Shown in pieces: positions 25,693 to 34,298 of a stretch of 64,000 bases of DNA. The stretch comes from Candidatus Thorarchaeota archaeon (GTDB lineage: Archaea; Asgardarchaeota; Thorarchaeia; Thorarchaeales; Thorarchaeaceae). Each line of letters begins with the position of its first letter. Positions within the stretch are counted from its first letter, which is position 1. The translations under genes were made by a program, and so were the position numbers. The DNA lies in contig JAIZWL010000001.1 of the NCBI GenBank assembly GCA_021498125.1, positions 447,434 to 511,433 on the forward strand, given 5' to 3'. A model generated the notes under the pieces. The model worked only from the letters and a program-made list of their open reading frames with translations, was not told the DNA's origin and ran no database searches.

Positions 25693-28107
25693 TTATTCTC
25701 GCTTTTTAATCACAATGCCGACAATTACTACCACGACAATACCAATTCCTGCGGTAAGAAGTACTATAGTAGTAGTGTCTAATGGAATGGCAATGCCAGT
25801 TGGTGAAGTCGTATCCACTGGACCAACTGTAATTGTACGTTCTGATAATGTGAACGTATTTCCTGCGATGTCAGTCATCTCTATGTGGAATGTCACATTA
25901 GTGGGTTCGGTATACGGCCCTAGAGTAAACTCGTACCAGTTGAAATTCTTCTCCATTTTGGTCTTGGTAACGCCGTTTCCATCATCATAATAGATCCAGC
26001 CATTGTATATCTGCCGCCGGGATGCAGAATCTATCATCCACATTATGGTCGCAGAATATCCTGAAGATCTCTCTTTGATGGACCATGTGACATTATCAAT
26101 GGCAGCTCTACGTTTTAGCAGAACTGGCATTAGGTATGCCGTTGTGTTAAATGACTGAATATTGAGCCAATAACTGACAAAGCCCTCCGAGTCTACCGAG
26201 GCGTCCCGTGACCCCGTACTTGTGCCTTCTGCTGGTACAGAGATCACAAGATTGGCCTTATCGATTGTCAACGAGCTAATAGCATATACACTCGTGTTGA
26301 CAGAGATTGGATAACTATGGTTGTTACCGACGGTGATATCGAAGGGAATGGACTCGTTCGGGTCAGCCACTGTCGGAATATCTACTGACAGATCAATCCC
26401 GAGAGTCAGCTGAGCCGTTGCGTTACAAATAAGTTTCAAGGCTCGTGCGGGATTCCAGCTATCAAGAGCAATCTGGGCGTCATTCAAGTACATCTGGGAG
26501 AGGCCTATCTTTGCTCCGTTTGACACAAGTGCCTCTATTTTGGCATTCGCATCTGCTAGGGCTTGTTTAGCCTCGGCTGTAAGATTGAGGAATCTATCCA
26601 CCCAGACCCTCTGACCATAGATGAGATTATTATCGCGATCCAGAATCACAACTCGTTTGTTGAGGGCTGCATCGACAATATCCGAATCATTGATGCGCCC
26701 ATTAGGCCCGGTGGGGTTCCGGACGAACACTGCATTAAGCATCTGTCCCACATAGAGAGCACTATGTCCGTCACTGGCGCCTAAGTAGCGTCTATACAAT
26801 CCATCTTCTCCTGCCCCATAGAAAAAGCCCATGTTGTCGACCTCTATTGCATCAAACCCGTATGTATCAAACGCCTCATACACCGGTGCATAGCTTGGAT
26901 CAATAGTTGGATGGCAGAATGTGGCAAACGCTCCTTGGGCATGGATTCCATCGATAGCCTCCTGCTGGTCCAGTGTAAAGATATTGCTCTTGAGTGGGAA
27001 TCCCGTCGTATGTTTCACCGAAGAGAGTTCGGCCCCTGGTATCTGTTTGATATCGATTCCGTATTTCTCAACCAGTTTTCGCGCAGCCAGTCCTCCAGTC
27101 ATTCCCCCTATAGGTGCAGGCTTGTTATAGGAGTGGTCGGTCAAGACCATAAAATCAAGGCCTTTATTCAATCCGGCCTCTACCATCTCTTCGACAGTAT
27201 TGTGTCCGTCACTGTGTGTGGTATGATCGTGATAGAGTCCAACAAACGTTTGATACTCGCTTGCATTGACGGCAGGCCCATCTCCGACAATAATTGTGGC
27301 AATCTCTGGGACATTAGCTGTCCTTGGATTATTTCCCGCTAGCCAGTCAATGACATTGAGACTGAACTGAAAATGATCTTGTCCATGTCCTGATGCTCCT
27401 TTTCTATACATAAGAAATGGTGCAGGAGTGGCAACTGCAACAACCCGTCCAGAACCACTTTTGGCAGAAGCCACAATTGGTTTACTATCCAGAGTGGCGA
27501 TAGGTTCAGCTGAACCTGTGAGCGTTAATGAGCACGACCACAGTTGATCTGCATCGACCATAAGGGATGAGACACCATGGGTTATATTGTGGGTGGCCAG
27601 ATCAGTTGTGGAACCTCTCAGCTGCTCACTGTTGAATGAGATCCCATATGTCTGAGCGATGGGGTTTAATCGATCTGATGTGAATTTCCAGCCGTTTCCT
27701 GTGTCCACACCCACGATTAGTAGGCCTCCCCCATTATTGACAAAAGTATGAACTGCGTCTATCTCGTTCTGAGTGAGATCCTTCATGGGGAAGAATAATA
27801 CAAGAATGTCATAATTGTTCAAAATTCCCGAATCAAGTGCTTGGTCAAAATTGGTTGATGAATTATATCCGTTGACTCCGAGCATCCAGCTGAATATTGA
27901 TGCATTGCCGGGGGCCCATAGTGCGCTACCATTGGCCTCATGGCTCTCATCAAATAATATTTTGGCTGATGTGAAGTCTGCAACGGTCGACATATCCTTC
28001 TCAGGACTCGAAGAATATGTCTGTGGCCTTACAAATGACAAAGGTATTGGTATGATTATCATGAGAATTAGTGTTAGTGCAATCACATTGGTCGTGCGAG
28101 TCGTCAT
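25693..28107 (-). CDS. Exported, membrane-anchored protein with GATase-like and PHP phosphoesterase domains
   Basis: About 804 residues with an N-terminal signal/membrane segment (VIALTLILMIIIPIPLSF). A ThuA/GATase-like domain follows (AKILFDESHEANG ... FVNNGGGLLIVGVDTG), then a PHP domain with LYHDHTTHSDGHNTVEEM, VLTDHS, FATFCHPTIDP and LGASDGHS, whose His/Asp residues match the metal site. A helical segment, Ig-like beta regions and a C-terminal helix ending in KKRE complete it. PHP domains hydrolyse phosphoesters; an extracytoplasmic one suggests phosphate scavenging, which is inference. ATG 28107 is preferred, GTG 28113 possible. It shares its first domain with the next gene. Confidence 0.8.
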   Translation of the reverse strand: MTTRTTNVIALTLILMIIIPIPLSFVRPQTYSSSPEKDMSTVADFTSAKILFDESHEANGSALWAPGNASIFSWMLGVNGYNSSTNFDQALDSGILNNYDILVLFFPMKDLTQNEIDAVHTFVNNGGGLLIVGVDTGNGWKFTSDRLNPIAQTYGISFNSEQLRGSTTDLATHNITHGVSSLMVDADQLWSCSLTLTGSAEPIATLDSKPIVASAKSGSGRVVAVATPAPFLMYRKGASGHGQDHFQFSLNVIDWLAGNNPRTANVPEIATIIVGDGPAVNASEYQTFVGLYHDHTTHSDGHNTVEEMVEAGLNKGLDFMVLTDHSYNKPAPIGGMTGGLAARKLVEKYGIDIKQIPGAELSSVKHTTGFPLKSNIFTLDQQEAIDGIHAQGAFATFCHPTIDPSYAPVYEAFDTYGFDAIEVDNMGFFYGAGEDGLYRRYLGASDGHSALYVGQMLNAVFVRNPTGPNGRINDSDIVDAALNKRVVILDRDNNLIYGQRVWVDRFLNLTAEAKQALADANAKIEALVSNGAKIGLSQMYLNDAQIALDSWNPARALKLICNATAQLTLGIDLSVDIPTVADPNESIPFDITVGNNHSYPISVNTSVYAISSLTIDKANLVISVPAEGTSTGSRDASVDSEGFVSYWLNIQSFNTTAYLMPVLLKRRAAIDNVTWSIKERSSGYSATIMWMIDSASRRQIYNGWIYYDDGNGVTKTKMEKNFNWYEFTLGPYTEPTNVTFHIEMTDIAGNTFTLSERTITVGPVDTTSPTGIAIPLDTTTIVLLTAGIGIVVVVIVGIVIKKRE

Positions 28108-28202
28108 ACTCACCGATTCGGTTATCTGTATTCAGTTAAAATAAGGCTTACTAGTAAAATTAAGATGCATTATACTACCCAAATGCAATATGTGATGTTA
28201 TA

Positions 28203-28239
28203 TAAAAAGAAAAGAGAGAAGCAGACCATTCACTGGTCT
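28203..28239 (-). terminator. Terminator-like hairpin after the surface protein gene
   Basis: AGACCA (28223-28228) pairs with TGGTCT (28234-28239) around a 5-base loop. On the minus strand it lies 14 bases after the stop at 28254 and is followed by a T-rich tract (plus-strand A-rich 28203-28215). Confidence 0.55.
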
Positions 28240-28253
28240 ACTTCTATTTTAAA

Positions 28254-29297
28254 TTACTTCTTCTTTAGGACAGCAACGACAATGATCACAACAATGACCA
28301 CACCTACCGCACCAAGAACAAGAGTCATGTCCAAGGGTGCTGGGGCTGGTGCTGGGGGATTCATTGCATAATCAATGCCAAAGTCGATGGCCTGCTTGAC
28401 AAAGACATCTCCGTTAAGAGCGACGTCCTTGTACTCCCATGAGCACATCGGCTGGTAGTCGCCATATGGTGATGCACCGGAAACTATGATGACGCCATCG
28501 CCATTATCGCCCGCCTTGATTTCAAGGGTTGCAGCAACGAATGCGCCCTTGTCACCATCTTCGTGAGCGTATGGATAGGTCAGGTCATGGTCAGCGATGG
28601 TTGCACTAGCACCATAATAGAGAAGAGGATATACGTTTGCAATCGAGCCTGTTTCTAAGTCGATAGGCTTGGTGTTCTCTGCGGGGGTTGAGCTGTTGCT
28701 TCCGTATAGGAGGGTTGGACCATGCATGAGGACCTTTGTTGTACCGGCCACAATGTCCGCCACGAAGGGGTCATTGCTCGTGCCATTTGCAACTGGACGA
28801 TAGCCAGCACCACAATTGGAGTATGCATCCTCAATGGATGTCGGTTCACCATATACGTGAGAACCAACTGCTTCAAGGATCTGGGTCATGTTGTCGTTGA
28901 TATATGCTCCACTGTAGTCGGAATCGTAGCCGACCCATAGGAACTTACCACCTGCATTGAACCAGTTAGCGATAGCAGTGACTTCCGACGCGAGATAGCC
29001 ATTTGTATCTCCATAGATGGAGCCAAGGACTAAGCCTACCGCATCTGAAAGGATTGTGTTATTTATTCCTCCATAAGCCCATACAACCTCATAACCCAAG
29101 GCGGTGAGGTTGTTCGCCAACTGCAGATCGGTCGTGTTCCAGAGCTTGGAACTGTACTGACCGTGAGAGTAGTCGAAGACGATCTTCTTCGCACTCGTCT
29201 GTGCAGCAACCGGCGTTGGACCTACGAAAAGAGGTAAGAGCATAGCAGCCATAATCAAGACGGCAAATACTCTTCTAGCTTTTATTGTAGAGTTCAT
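28254..29297 (-). CDS. Secreted, C-terminally anchored GATase-like surface protein
   Basis: About 347 residues. The signal peptide (VFAVLIMAAMLLPLFVG, cleavage likely near PVAAQT) is followed by a ThuA/GATase-like domain beginning KKIVFDYSHGQYSS and containing AIANWFNAGGKFLWVGYD, clearly related to the first domain of the neighbouring PHP protein. A proline-rich stalk (PPAPAPAPL) and a single transmembrane helix ending in KKK anchor it. ATG 29297 is preferred because a GGAGG lies just upstream and the signal peptide then begins normally; a frame from 29351 adds 18 unlikely residues. The ligand is unknown; sugar or phosphate binding is conceivable. Confidence 0.75.
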   Translation of the reverse strand: MNSTIKARRVFAVLIMAAMLLPLFVGPTPVAAQTSAKKIVFDYSHGQYSSKLWNTTDLQLANNLTALGYEVVWAYGGINNTILSDAVGLVLGSIYGDTNGYLASEVTAIANWFNAGGKFLWVGYDSDYSGAYINDNMTQILEAVGSHVYGEPTSIEDAYSNCGAGYRPVANGTSNDPFVADIVAGTTKVLMHGPTLLYGSNSSTPAENTKPIDLETGSIANVYPLLYYGASATIADHDLTYPYAHEDGDKGAFVAATLEIKAGDNGDGVIIVSGASPYGDYQPMCSWEYKDVALNGDVFVKQAIDFGIDYAMNPPAPAPAPLDMTLVLGAVGVVIVVIIVVAVLKKK

Positions 29298-29602
29298 GTC
29301 TTCTGCGTCCTCCGGTTTTATATGTGGAAAGAGGATAAGACAATTTGTCATTATTGCATGATAAAACCTTTTCGAGAGAGGCGCAAACTCCTCCTTTTCA
29401 TTTGTATTTATCGTTAATTATCTTCCTGCCAATCATACCGCCTGTTCTTGTCGAAGACGTGACGCTTTCAGAATGCTTGCACTGAATTTTCCTAATTTTG
29501 GATAACCTTAATTACCTCGCTTGGTTCCATAAGTTAGACACGATAATAGGCCATCTACCTCAGATGGGACCTGCGGCCTAAATAGAGCAAGAGGCGTTTG
29601 GA
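29298..29602. other. Divergent intergenic region upstream of the ABC importer
   Basis: About 305 bases between the surface protein gene and the ABC operon, without a coding frame I trust. An AT-rich TTATCGTTAATTATC lies near 29408-29422. The nested palindrome at 29547-29580 is listed separately. Promoters for both directions are expected here. Confidence 0.4.
29547..29580 (+). promoter_or_regulatory. Nested palindrome in the leader of the ABC importer operon
   Basis: TAGGCC (29547-29552) is complementary to GGCCTA (29575-29580), and inside it CCATCT (29551-29556) is complementary to AGATGG (29562-29567). The two pairings share CC, so they are alternatives. The element ends about 10 bases before the GAGG ribosome-binding site of the gene at 29603. 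It could be a dimeric operator or a leader hairpin. Confidence 0.4.
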
Positions 29603-31066
29603 ATGAGTGAATTCGAATCTGCGCGAAACACGAAGACAATACTCATTGCTGTAGTTGTAATTGTGGTCATAGTTGGTAGCGGTATTGCCGGATTTCTGCT
29701 GCTCAATCCGGGTACCACCACTACCACTGGCACGACAACAACAGAAGAGGGTAACACACTTACTATTCTCACACGTCATGATGTTGCGATTCATGGTGTT
29801 TTTGAAAATGCGTTCTTAGCATCTGACTATGCAAAGAATCTCAGTATCACCGATGTCAAATGGAAGACTCCCTCTGGAGAATTTTGGGACGACCTGATCA
29901 ATGCTAACCAGGTCGATGTCTGTTGGGGTGGTGGACCTACGCTCTTTGATCAACTCATGCGTGATGATCTCCTTCTCCCACTTACCAGCACCAGAATGGC
30001 GGCTGCGGCTGCGCGAGTCAATGATACACTTGCAGGCGCAAACATGAAACGGATTAACGGTGACAGTGATCTCGTCTGGATTGCTGCGGCAATCTCCTCC
30101 TTTGGTTTTACCGTTAATCACCAATTTTTGGACGATTACAGTCTTCCAGTTCCTCACAAGTGGACTGATCTGGCCAATGCAACCTATGGGAGCCTTTTGC
30201 CCACAATCCCGACAATTGCAATGGGCAATGCACCTGATACCACCTCCAATACAAGGATCTATGAGATCATCACTCAGGGTCTTGGATGGGAGACAGGTTG
30301 GGCTAATATTGCTCGGATGGCTGGGAGTGCCAAGATCTTCCTCGGTTCAGTCGAGACCCAGACTGCTGCTGAGACTGGCCAAGTTGGTATCTCGATGTCA
30401 ATTGACTTCTACGGTTACGTCACTCAGACAAAGAATCCTGATTGTGAGTACATCTTGCCAGAAGGCCAGACCATTGTGAATGGTGATCCCATTGCAATTG
30501 CGAAGACCACTCCGCATCAGGCGATGGCTGAGGCATTTGTTGATTGGGTACTCACTCCTGAAGCACAGGCTCTCTGGCTTAATCCGAACATCATGAGGAT
30601 GCCTGTGATGCGAGAGACCTTTGATACTGCACTTGCGAAGAGTACTGAGGGCTATGCAAAGATGTATGCTACTTTCAACAATACGGTCAAGACAACTGGA
30701 ATTGAATTCAACGATACACTCTCCCTATCAATCAACTCAGCCTTCATACACTACTTTGAGTCGGTATTTACAGACGCTCATACTGAGCTAGTGACCTGCT
30801 GGAGTGCCATTGTCAATGCATTCAAAGACGGTCATATCAATGCCTCTCAGCTCGAGTACTATGCAAATCTTATGGGCGCACCTGTGACTGTCAAAGATCC
30901 GAAGACAAATCAGGACGAGGCCTTTACCATCGCCTATGCAACTGCTATCAATCACGATATGATCTATGATGCGACCTTCAAATCTGAGATACAATCTCGA
31001 TGGACTGCGGCCGCTAAGGCACAGTATATTGATGTGTATAATCAGATTCAGGCTCTGTTGCCATAG
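29603..31066 (+). CDS. ABC importer substrate-binding protein (iron/thiamine/spermidine-type family)
   Basis: A 487-residue solute-binding protein. A short cytoplasmic start is followed by a membrane segment (TILIAVVVIVVIVGSGIAGF) and a Thr-rich linker, so it is probably membrane-tethered by its N-terminus. The mature part resembles the Fe(3+)/thiamine binding-protein class: LTILTRHD, DVCWGGGPTLFDQL, VNGDPIAIAKTTPHQ and AEAFVDWVLTPEAQALW. It is the first gene of a three-gene operon with the permease (28 bases after its stop) and the ATPase. The ligand is not certain; iron-complex or polyamine-like substrates fit the family. Confidence 0.88.
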   Translation: MSEFESARNTKTILIAVVVIVVIVGSGIAGFLLLNPGTTTTTGTTTTEEGNTLTILTRHDVAIHGVFENAFLASDYAKNLSITDVKWKTPSGEFWDDLINANQVDVCWGGGPTLFDQLMRDDLLLPLTSTRMAAAAARVNDTLAGANMKRINGDSDLVWIAAAISSFGFTVNHQFLDDYSLPVPHKWTDLANATYGSLLPTIPTIAMGNAPDTTSNTRIYEIITQGLGWETGWANIARMAGSAKIFLGSVETQTAAETGQVGISMSIDFYGYVTQTKNPDCEYILPEGQTIVNGDPIAIAKTTPHQAMAEAFVDWVLTPEAQALWLNPNIMRMPVMRETFDTALAKSTEGYAKMYATFNNTVKTTGIEFNDTLSLSINSAFIHYFESVFTDAHTELVTCWSAIVNAFKDGHINASQLEYYANLMGAPVTVKDPKTNQDEAFTIAYATAINHDMIYDATFKSEIQSRWTAAAKAQYIDVYNQIQALLP

Positions 31067-31094
31067 ATCCTCTAACAATCAGTGAGGAATTGCT

Positions 31095-33128
31095 ATGACT
31101 ACAGCCGAGACACAGCAAAGTGAACCTGAACTTATCCCGGCCCGACTCCAGGATGACATCAAATACGCACTGTTGGGATTTCCACGGCGTATTGTATCTC
31201 TCTTTAAGCGTCTTGGGCGGGCAATAACAAGTGGCATTAAGAAGACTGCCTCTGGCATCACGGAGTTCTTCAGGCATCCTGCAGACTCTATCCGTGCTGC
31301 TGGTAGCAAGATGCGTCGAGAGCTTGACATGCTCTCTACAGTTCAGCTGATTGCTGTGCTCGGCGTCTTCTCTCTTTTTCTGCTTGCCCCACTGATCAGT
31401 GTGGTATACACGTCCTTTATCGATACATCAACTGGCGCCTTTACACTGGAACATTTTACCCGGCTCTTTACTGATACTAACTTTTGGCCATGGCAGTATA
31501 ATCCTGATACTGGCGAGTGGATAACCTATACTGACACTCGTACAGTCCTCTTTGCAGGTGATCTCTTAGTCATCCAAGGATGGGACTATGGTGCTGTCAT
31601 CAACTCGATCTATGTGGCCATCGTGGTCACAATGTTCTCGGTCATTTTGGGCGTCTTCTTTGCATTTATCATTGCTCGATATGATTTTCCGGGCAAGTCT
31701 ATTGTCCGTACCGTTCTTATCTTCCCCATTCTAGCCACCCCATTTATTGGAGCAATTGGCATCAAGCGTTTTCTTGGGGCGCGTGGCTTTTTCAATAATC
31801 TATTTTATACAACATTACATTGGATGCCATTTAGAGTAGAACTTCATGGTCTTGCTGCGATCATATTTATCCAGTCCCTGTCGTTCTTCTCACTGGTCTA
31901 CCTTAATGCCTACTCCTCCTTCATGAGCATCGATCCCTCACTTGAGGAGCAGGCCGAGAATCTCGGTGCCACTGGTTTCAAGCTCTTCAGAAGTGTCACG
32001 CTTCCTCTGGCCATGCCGGGGATACAGGCTGGTGCCATTCTGACATTTATTCTGAGTATCGAGGACCTTGGTACCCCCATTGTCTATTATGATGATCTAC
32101 AGGCTCAGAAGACCCTCGCCTATCAAGTCTTCTCGAGCATTGCAACTCAATCCGGCAGCATTGATCCAAAGGGTCCAGCAGTTGGACTGATCCTTCTTGT
32201 GTTTGCACTCATTGGTTTCCTTGTCATCCGTAAATACGCCTCTCTTCGTTCATACGAGTCAGGCTCTAAGGGTGGCCAGTGGAATCCCCGGACCCGCCGA
32301 CTCTCCCTTCCTGCTACAATTCTGCTCTATGCTGTCTTGATTCCCTCCCTGTTTCTTGCATTGATCCCACAGATTAGCGTCATTATTCTGTCATTTGCAC
32401 ATCACTGGTCTACAGATGCCATATTACCCGAAGCATGGACGTTAGACAATTATTCCGTGTTGTGGGCATATGAGGATGTGGCTCAGTCGATCAATCTGAC
32501 GTTGCTATATGGTGCAATTGCTACTGTGATCATTGTGTTATTGGGGACGAGTGCCGCGTATTTGATTGCACGACGGGATCTACCTGGAAAAACGGCGCTC
32601 GATTTGCTCGTGACCTCCCCCATTGCGCTGCCAGGGATTGTCATTGCAACTGGATACTTCACATTGTTTTACAACACGCCATTCTTCCCACCAGGGGGGC
32701 CCGCCTTCCTCATTACGATGTCCTATACGGTGAGGAAGTTTCCATTTACGGTACGGGCTGCGTATGCAGGTCTCTTGTCCACTCCAGTAGTCTTGGAAGA
32801 GGCCTCCATGAATCTTGGCGCAAGCAAGAATCAGACCTTTGCTAAGATCACGTTGCCGCTCATTGGGGTCAGCGTACTGGCAGGCTCATTGCTCTCATTT
32901 GTCTATTCGGTGAGTGAGGTGAGTACGAGTCTTATTCTAGGCAGCGTAGGGCATGATCAAGCCCCTATGACATTCTGGACGAATGAGGTGTTGAACGCTA
33001 CGGGACAGTACGGCGGCTACTTTAATGCCGCGTGTCTTGGTGTATTAATGATGGTGCTACAGATGATAGTTATCACGCTCACGAACAAGATTCTGGGCTC
33101 TAGGTCTTCGGCCATAACAGGCATATGA
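31095..33128 (+). CDS. ABC importer permease, two fused permease domains (FbpB-like)
   Basis: A 677-residue membrane protein with two complete binding-protein-dependent permease units in one chain, as in FbpB-type iron permeases. Each unit has an EAA loop: EEQAENLGATGFKLFRSVTLP in the first half and EEASMNLGASKNQTFAKITLP in the second. Multiple hydrophobic helices are visible (LIAVLGVFSLFLLAPLI, SIYVAIVVTMFSVILGVFFA and others). About 75 residues of basic, soluble sequence precede the first helix. It forms the channel of the importer with the flanking genes. Confidence 0.9.
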   Translation: MTTAETQQSEPELIPARLQDDIKYALLGFPRRIVSLFKRLGRAITSGIKKTASGITEFFRHPADSIRAAGSKMRRELDMLSTVQLIAVLGVFSLFLLAPLISVVYTSFIDTSTGAFTLEHFTRLFTDTNFWPWQYNPDTGEWITYTDTRTVLFAGDLLVIQGWDYGAVINSIYVAIVVTMFSVILGVFFAFIIARYDFPGKSIVRTVLIFPILATPFIGAIGIKRFLGARGFFNNLFYTTLHWMPFRVELHGLAAIIFIQSLSFFSLVYLNAYSSFMSIDPSLEEQAENLGATGFKLFRSVTLPLAMPGIQAGAILTFILSIEDLGTPIVYYDDLQAQKTLAYQVFSSIATQSGSIDPKGPAVGLILLVFALIGFLVIRKYASLRSYESGSKGGQWNPRTRRLSLPATILLYAVLIPSLFLALIPQISVIILSFAHHWSTDAILPEAWTLDNYSVLWAYEDVAQSINLTLLYGAIATVIIVLLGTSAAYLIARRDLPGKTALDLLVTSPIALPGIVIATGYFTLFYNTPFFPPGGPAFLITMSYTVRKFPFTVRAAYAGLLSTPVVLEEASMNLGASKNQTFAKITLPLIGVSVLAGSLLSFVYSVSEVSTSLILGSVGHDQAPMTFWTNEVLNATGQYGGYFNAACLGVLMMVLQMIVITLTNKILGSRSSAITGI

Positions 33129-33137
33129 GGTGACAAA

Positions 33138-34298
33138 ATGGTAGAGATTAGACTTGAAAATCTACGAAAGACTTTCGGAGAAATCGTTGCCACGGATCAG
33201 GTGAACATGACCCTTCATGAGGGCGAGCTCTCCACGCTCCTTGGTCCCTCGGGCTGTGGGAAGACAACACTTCTGCGACTCATTGCGGGATTCTATCAAC
33301 CCGACTCGGGTAGGATCTACTTTGATGATCGGGACGTGACCAATCTTCCACCACATAAACGAAATACGGGAATGTGTTTTCAGAACTATGCTCTCTGGCC
33401 TCATATGACCGTGTACGAGAATGTGGCCTATGGTCTTCGTCTCAAGCGTATCAATGGGATGAAATATACCAAGGATGCAATTGCTCGTCGTGTTAATGAG
33501 GCATTGGAACTTGTCCGTTTGGGTGGACTCGGTGAGCGCCATATTCATCAGCTCTCTGGTGGACAGCAGCAGCGTGTTGCTCTTGCGCGTGCTCTGGTTA
33601 TAGAGCCTGATGTCTTGCTCCTCGATGAGCCACTCTCAAATCTTGATGCCAAGCTTCGTGTGGAGATGCGTGAGGAGATTATTCGAATTCAGAAAGAACT
33701 CTCAATCACAACCGTCTATGTGACTCATGACCAACAAGAGGCTCTAAGTATCTCTGATAAAGTGGCGGTCATAGATCATGGTTATGTCCAACAATTCGGA
33801 ACTCCACGTGAGATCTATCAGAATCCTCAGACAATATTTGTCGCCGACTTTATTGGCCGATGTACGTTCATTAACGGTGTTGTAAAATCTGTTGATGACT
33901 ATATTCAGGTGCAAATCCCGAATGACCAGATGATCGCCGGAAAGGCTACGATAGATGGTTATCCCTTTGAAACTGGTGAGACCGTAAAGTGTGCAATGCG
34001 ACCAGAGTCGCTTCATCTTGAGCGTACAGATCCACGCGATAATGAGATTGCAGGCACTGTGACCCGGACAATTTATGTTGGTAGTGCTACCGAGGTCTAC
34101 TTCGAGGTTGGAGGTATTCACGCACAAGCTCTACTTGGGCCCACAGCCCCTGTAAAGGCTGGTGATCCCATAACCCTGTATGCTCCACGGCCAGAGGTCA
34201 TGGTCCTACCAACTGGTGGTGTTGAAGCACTGCGGAAGGTTCCAGGGCATCCGTTGTTCACGGCGCCCTCCCCCTCTACAGCTTCTTCGAATGTCTAA
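33138..34298 (+). CDS. ABC importer ATPase (FbpC/PotA-type)
   Basis: A 386-residue ATP-binding subunit. Walker A is LLGPSGCGKTTLLRL, the Q-loop CFQNYALWPHMTVYENV, the signature HQLSGGQQQRVALARAL, Walker B DVLLLDEPLSNLD, and the H-loop TVYVTHDQQEALSI. The C-terminal regulatory domain is the TOBE/OB type (CAMRPESLHLE ... GTVTRTIYVGSATEVYFE). The ATG follows GAGGTGA. It energises the permease encoded 9 bases upstream. Its last 23 bases overlap the 3' end of tgtA on the opposite strand. Confidence 0.94.
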   Translation: MVEIRLENLRKTFGEIVATDQVNMTLHEGELSTLLGPSGCGKTTLLRLIAGFYQPDSGRIYFDDRDVTNLPPHKRNTGMCFQNYALWPHMTVYENVAYGLRLKRINGMKYTKDAIARRVNEALELVRLGGLGERHIHQLSGGQQQRVALARALVIEPDVLLLDEPLSNLDAKLRVEMREEIIRIQKELSITTVYVTHDQQEALSISDKVAVIDHGYVQQFGTPREIYQNPQTIFVADFIGRCTFINGVVKSVDDYIQVQIPNDQMIAGKATIDGYPFETGETVKCAMRPESLHLERTDPRDNEIAGTVTRTIYVGSATEVYFEVGGIHAQALLGPTAPVKAGDPITLYAPRPEVMVLPTGGVEALRKVPGHPLFTAPSPSTASSNV

